A stretch of 25,429 nt of DNA from JBMNOI01 sp050942995 (GTDB taxonomy: Bacteria; Chloroflexota; Anaerolineae; UBA1429), in assembly GCA_050942995.1 (NCBI GenBank), contig JBMNOI010000052.1:1-25429 (forward strand), in the 5' to 3' direction. The translations under genes and the position numbers were made by a program. Positions 22,701-25,429 of this stretch are shown here, one piece after another. Below the pieces are notes generated by a model, which had not been told where the DNA came from, made no database searches, and worked only from the letters and a program-made list of their open reading frames with translations. The stretch's first letter is position 1, and every line of letters begins with the position of its first letter.

Positions 22701-23261
22701 ATGAACGATAACCTGGATATTCGCATCATTCGCAGCGTCCGCCGTAAAAAGACCGTCAGCGCCCGCCTGCTGAACTGGCATACGCTGGAGGTTCGCGCTC
22801 CGGCCACTGCCACAGACGAGCAACTGGAACCCATCATCCAAAAGCTGAAGGATAGAACCCTGCGCGCCCGCGGCGTCGGACGTCCGTCAGATGAGGCGCT
22901 GCAGCAACGCGCTGAACGATTGAACAAGCGGTACTTTCGAGGCAAGCTGCGCTGGCGCAGTATCCACTATGTGAACAATCAACGCCGCCGCTTCGGTAGT
23001 TGTACCCCGGCGCAGGGCACCATCCGCATCTCGAGCCGATTGGCCCGGGTGCCCTCCTTCGTGCTGGATTACGTCATCGTCCACGAGCTGGCCCACCTTC
23101 TGGAGCCCAACCATTCGCGGGCGTTTTGGGACCTTGTCTATCGTTACAAACTTGCCGAGCGGGCCCGGGGCTACCTCATGGCTCTACAGATGGAGGATGA
23201 CTCACCGGAGGACGCAAACAACACCGCCGACATGGATACACAGGAGGGTGAGGACAGATGA
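22701..23261 (+). CDS. YgjP-like (DUF45, M48-type) zinc metallopeptidase
   Basis: A 186-aa protein of the YgjP/DUF45 metallopeptidase family. The zinc motif HELAHLLEPNH gives His128, Glu129, His132 and a third ligand His138. The region RRRFGSCTPAQGTIRISSRL (about 95-115) matches the family's WGSCS-type block. The C-terminal 25 residues are acidic and low in complexity. It is often encoded next to restriction or housekeeping genes; its substrate is unknown. The stop overlaps the start of the lyase gene by ATGA. The Shine-Dalgarno is weak. Confidence 0.85.
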   Translation: MNDNLDIRIIRSVRRKKTVSARLLNWHTLEVRAPATATDEQLEPIIQKLKDRTLRARGVGRPSDEALQQRAERLNKRYFRGKLRWRSIHYVNNQRRRFGSCTPAQGTIRISSRLARVPSFVLDYVIVHELAHLLEPNHSRAFWDLVYRYKLAERARGYLMALQMEDDSPEDANNTADMDTQEGEDR

Positions 23262-24649
23262 GGATTGAAACCGATTCCCTGGGTGAGGTACAGGTTCCCG
23301 ATGATGCGTTGTGGGGCGCTCAGGCGCAACGTGCCGTGGAGAATTTCGCCGTCAGCGGGCTGCGCCAGCCGGCGGATTATATCGTGGCCAGCGCGCTGGT
23401 GAAGCAGGCCGCCGCTGAGGTCAACATGGCTCTGGGCATGCTGGATGAGGAGCGCGGACAGGCCATCGCGCGCGCGGCCGCCGAGATCGTCGCCGGTCGC
23501 TGGCACGAGCACTTTGTCGTGGATCCCTTTCAGGCCGGCGCCGGCACCTCGCACAATATGAACACCAACGAGGTGATCGCCAATTTGGCTAACGAGTCGT
23601 TGGGAGGCACCCGCGGCGAATATTCGCCGGTGAACCCGAACGATCATGTGAACATGGCCCAGTCGACTAACGACTTTATCCCCACGGTGATCCGTGTTGC
23701 GGCGAGCATCAAAGTTCCGGCGCTGCTGGAGGCGGTGAATGGACTGGCCGACACGCTGGAGAGAAAAGCCGTCGAATTCGACAGAGTGCTCAAATCGGGG
23801 CGGACCCACCTGCAGGACGCCGTGCCCGTGCGACTGGGACAGGAATTCGGCGCTTATGCCCAGGCCGTGCGTCTGGACGGTCAGCGTATCGCCCGGGCCG
23901 CAGAAGGCTTGTTGCGGCTGGGCATCGGCGGGACGGCCAGCGGCACCGGCCTGAACAGCCACCCGGGCTATCACCGCGCCATGGTGGCCCGCCTTTCAGA
24001 GTTGACCGGTATCGAATTTCGTAGCTCGGGCAACCTGTTCGAGTCGATGCAGAGCACGGCCGATTTCGTCGACTTTTCCGCCGCCCTGCGCACCCTGACG
24101 GTGACGCTGACGCGCATCGCCAACGATCTGCGCCTGCTCTCATCCGGTCCTACCACCGGCCTGGGCGAGATCGAGCTGCCTGCCCTGCAGCCGGGATCGT
24201 CCATCATGCCCGGCAAGGTCAACCCCGTGGTGCCCGAGATGCTCAATATGGTCTGTTACCACGTCATGGGTAACGATCAGACCATCATGACCTGCGCTCA
24301 GGCGGGGCAGCTCGAGCTGAACGTGATGATGCCCATCATGGCTTATAATCTCCTCCAGTCCATGGAGATTCTGACCAACGGCACGCGCATATTCGACCAC
24401 CGCTGTGTGCGGGGGATCCGCGCCAATGAAGCGCGCTGTCGCGAACTGGCCGAGAAAAGCATGGGGCTGGCCACGGCGCTAAACGCCTATATCGGCTATG
24501 GCCGCGCAGCCAAGGTGGCGCAGGAGGCTTTTCGCCGGGGCGTATCGCTGCGTCAGGTGGCTCTGGAGCGGGGCTATCTGACCGAGGAGGAGCTGGACAA
24601 GATCCTGGACCCATTTACGATGACCGAGCCGGGGATCCCCGGTCGCTAA
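23258..24649 (+). CDS. Fumarase/aspartase-superfamily lyase
   Basis: A 463-aa homotetrameric-type lyase adding or removing water or ammonia across fumarate. The superfamily signature GSSIMPGKVNP is at 313-323, with GAGTSHNMNTNEVIAN (94-109), NPNDHVNMAQSTND (126-139) and GRTHLQDAVP (181-190). Features are mixed: MPGKVNP, WGAQAQR and RTHLQD resemble class II fumarase (FumC), whereas KVNPVVPE and QSTND resemble aspartate ammonia-lyase (AspA). I leave the choice open. The gene overlaps ygjP (ATGA) and its stop overlaps that of the convergent mutY (24646-24649). GGAGG lies 9-11 nt before the ATG. Confidence 0.88.
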   Translation: MRIETDSLGEVQVPDDALWGAQAQRAVENFAVSGLRQPADYIVASALVKQAAAEVNMALGMLDEERGQAIARAAAEIVAGRWHEHFVVDPFQAGAGTSHNMNTNEVIANLANESLGGTRGEYSPVNPNDHVNMAQSTNDFIPTVIRVAASIKVPALLEAVNGLADTLERKAVEFDRVLKSGRTHLQDAVPVRLGQEFGAYAQAVRLDGQRIARAAEGLLRLGIGGTASGTGLNSHPGYHRAMVARLSELTGIEFRSSGNLFESMQSTADFVDFSAALRTLTVTLTRIANDLRLLSSGPTTGLGEIELPALQPGSSIMPGKVNPVVPEMLNMVCYHVMGNDQTIMTCAQAGQLELNVMMPIMAYNLLQSMEILTNGTRIFDHRCVRGIRANEARCRELAEKSMGLATALNAYIGYGRAAKVAQEAFRRGVSLRQVALERGYLTEEELDKILDPFTMTEPGIPGR

Positions 24650-25429
24650 AGCAGGCGACCGGATCCGATCCAGGGAACGGTGTCCAGGATGCGGCCGGTT
24701 ACGCCGGCCAGGCCGATCGTTTTGATCTCGTCGGGGGTGACCCAGCGACTGCGATCCCAGGGGCCGGCGGGATGGGGCGTGCCCTGAATGACGCAGCGAT
24801 AGACATGCACCGTTACACGCAGGTGGCTGTATCCATGGTCCACCGCGGCCAGCTCTCCACCTACTACCTTGCCTGTGACACCGAGATGGTCGGCCAGCGT
24901 CCGGTGTAACGCCCCGGTGTGCGAGTCGTCGCCGACCTCTCCCGTCGGCAACTCCCACAGACCGCCGAGAAGCCCCTTTGGGCGGCGACGCACCAGCAGC
25001 AGCCGCCCCTCTCTTTCACACAGGGCGGCGACCAGATGGCGATGGGGCACCCGGCGTCGCGCCCGTGGTACGGGGCGCTGCTCCTGCACTCCACGCTCGC
25101 GGGCGAGGCAGAAAGAAGCTATCGGGCAATCAGAACAGAGCGGCCCTCTGGGCACGCAGGTCACGGCGCCATGCTCCATCATGGCCTGATTATAATCGCC
25201 GGCGCGCCCCGGCGGGAGCAGCTCGTCGGCGTAACGGCGGAGCGTTCGGCGCCCCTCGGCTCGGGTAGGATCTCCCTCGTAATCGAACAGGCGGCAGAGC
25301 ACGCGCACCACGTTGCCGTCGATGGCGGCCAGATCGTGGCCGTAGGCGATGCTGAGCACGGCGGCGACCATATACTCGCCGATGCCGGGCAGCGCGCGAA
25401 AGGCGATGGCATCATCGGGCACGCGGCCG
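24646..25429 (-). CDS. mutY: A/G-specific adenine glycosylase MutY, 5' part missing
   Basis: Base-excision repair glycosylase removing A mispaired with 8-oxoG. The gene runs off the right edge, so only the C-terminal about 260 residues are seen. Present: helix-hairpin-helix LPGIGEYMVAAVLSIAYG, the catalytic Asp region AIDGNVVRV, the [4Fe-4S] loop C-x6-C-x2-C-x5-C (CVPRGPLCSDCPIASFC), and a NUDIX-like C-terminal domain with LLLVRRRPKGLLGGLWELPTGE that reads 8-oxoG. The first catalytic Glu region lies outside the window. It converges with the lyase gene with no terminator between them. Confidence 0.92.
   Translation of the reverse strand, partial: GRVPDDAIAFRALPGIGEYMVAAVLSIAYGHDLAAIDGNVVRVLCRLFDYEGDPTRAEGRRTLRRYADELLPPGRAGDYNQAMMEHGAVTCVPRGPLCSDCPIASFCLARERGVQEQRPVPRARRRVPHRHLVAALCEREGRLLLVRRRPKGLLGGLWELPTGEVGDDSHTGALHRTLADHLGVTGKVVGGELAAVDHGYSHLRVTVHVYRCVIQGTPHPAGPWDRSRWVTPDEIKTIGLAGVTGRILDTVPWIGSGRLL

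Overview
The window is high-GC bacterial DNA, densely packed, with genes on both strands, two tRNA genes, rho-independent terminators and sigma70-like promoters. Several things suggest an anaerobic or facultatively anaerobic Chloroflexota (Anaerolineae-like) bacterium. These are lipoproteins with Pro/Thr 'TPTPT' linkers, a DUF3048 lipoprotein, single-gene TatA-type translocase components, and a tungsten aldehyde oxidoreductase beside Hdr and group 3 [NiFe] hydrogenase genes. The taxonomic assignment is inference; no rRNA is present. I see no mobile element, CRISPR array or prophage gene.

Layout. 1-2967 (+): a sugar-nucleotide pyrophosphorylase, alanine dehydrogenase and a small lipoprotein, closed by a perfect 15-bp terminator. 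3046-5210 (-): murE and a small P-loop kinase-like protein. 5333-15025 (-): a long redox operon, read right to left: MoaD-like carrier, tungsten aldehyde ferredoxin oxidoreductase, four-cluster ferredoxin subunit, HdrA, HdrC-ferredoxin-MvhD fusion, [NiFe] hydrogenase small and large subunits, polyferredoxin. 15346-15419: tRNA-Val(GAC). 15478-18264 (-): TIM-barrel isomerase, GalU and a glucuronokinase-like GHMP kinase. 18403-18886 (-): two TatA/E-type genes. 19063-20214 (-): DUF3048 lipoprotein, divergent from secG and a peptide-type solute-binding protein (+). 22490-22577: tRNA-Leu(CAG). 22701-24649 (+): YgjP-like metallopeptidase and a fumarase/aspartase-family lyase, convergent with a MutY gene cut by the right edge.

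Central result. The hdrA gene looks broken into two reading frames, 12236-11640 and 11621-9765 on the minus strand. They are in the same frame and separated only by one TGA (11639-11637) and five sense codons. The protein reads FPTMDCSI-[UGA]-ILAPKM, so the UGA sits on the second Cys of the conserved HdrA CxxC (usually DCSxCILxPKM). A short hairpin with a GG-starting loop begins at the right distance downstream to be a bacterial SECIS element. I therefore annotate one 823-residue selenoprotein HdrA with Sec200, fused at its C-terminus to an MvhD domain.

How the redox genes fit together (inference). Aldehyde oxidation at the tungsten site would pass electrons through the four-cluster subunit to the Hdr/Mvh module. 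There the HdrA flavin could bifurcate or confurcate electrons between H2, ferredoxin and another acceptor. HdrB, the heterodisulfide-reducing subunit, is absent, so this is not a methanogen-type heterodisulfide reductase. The native acceptor is unknown.
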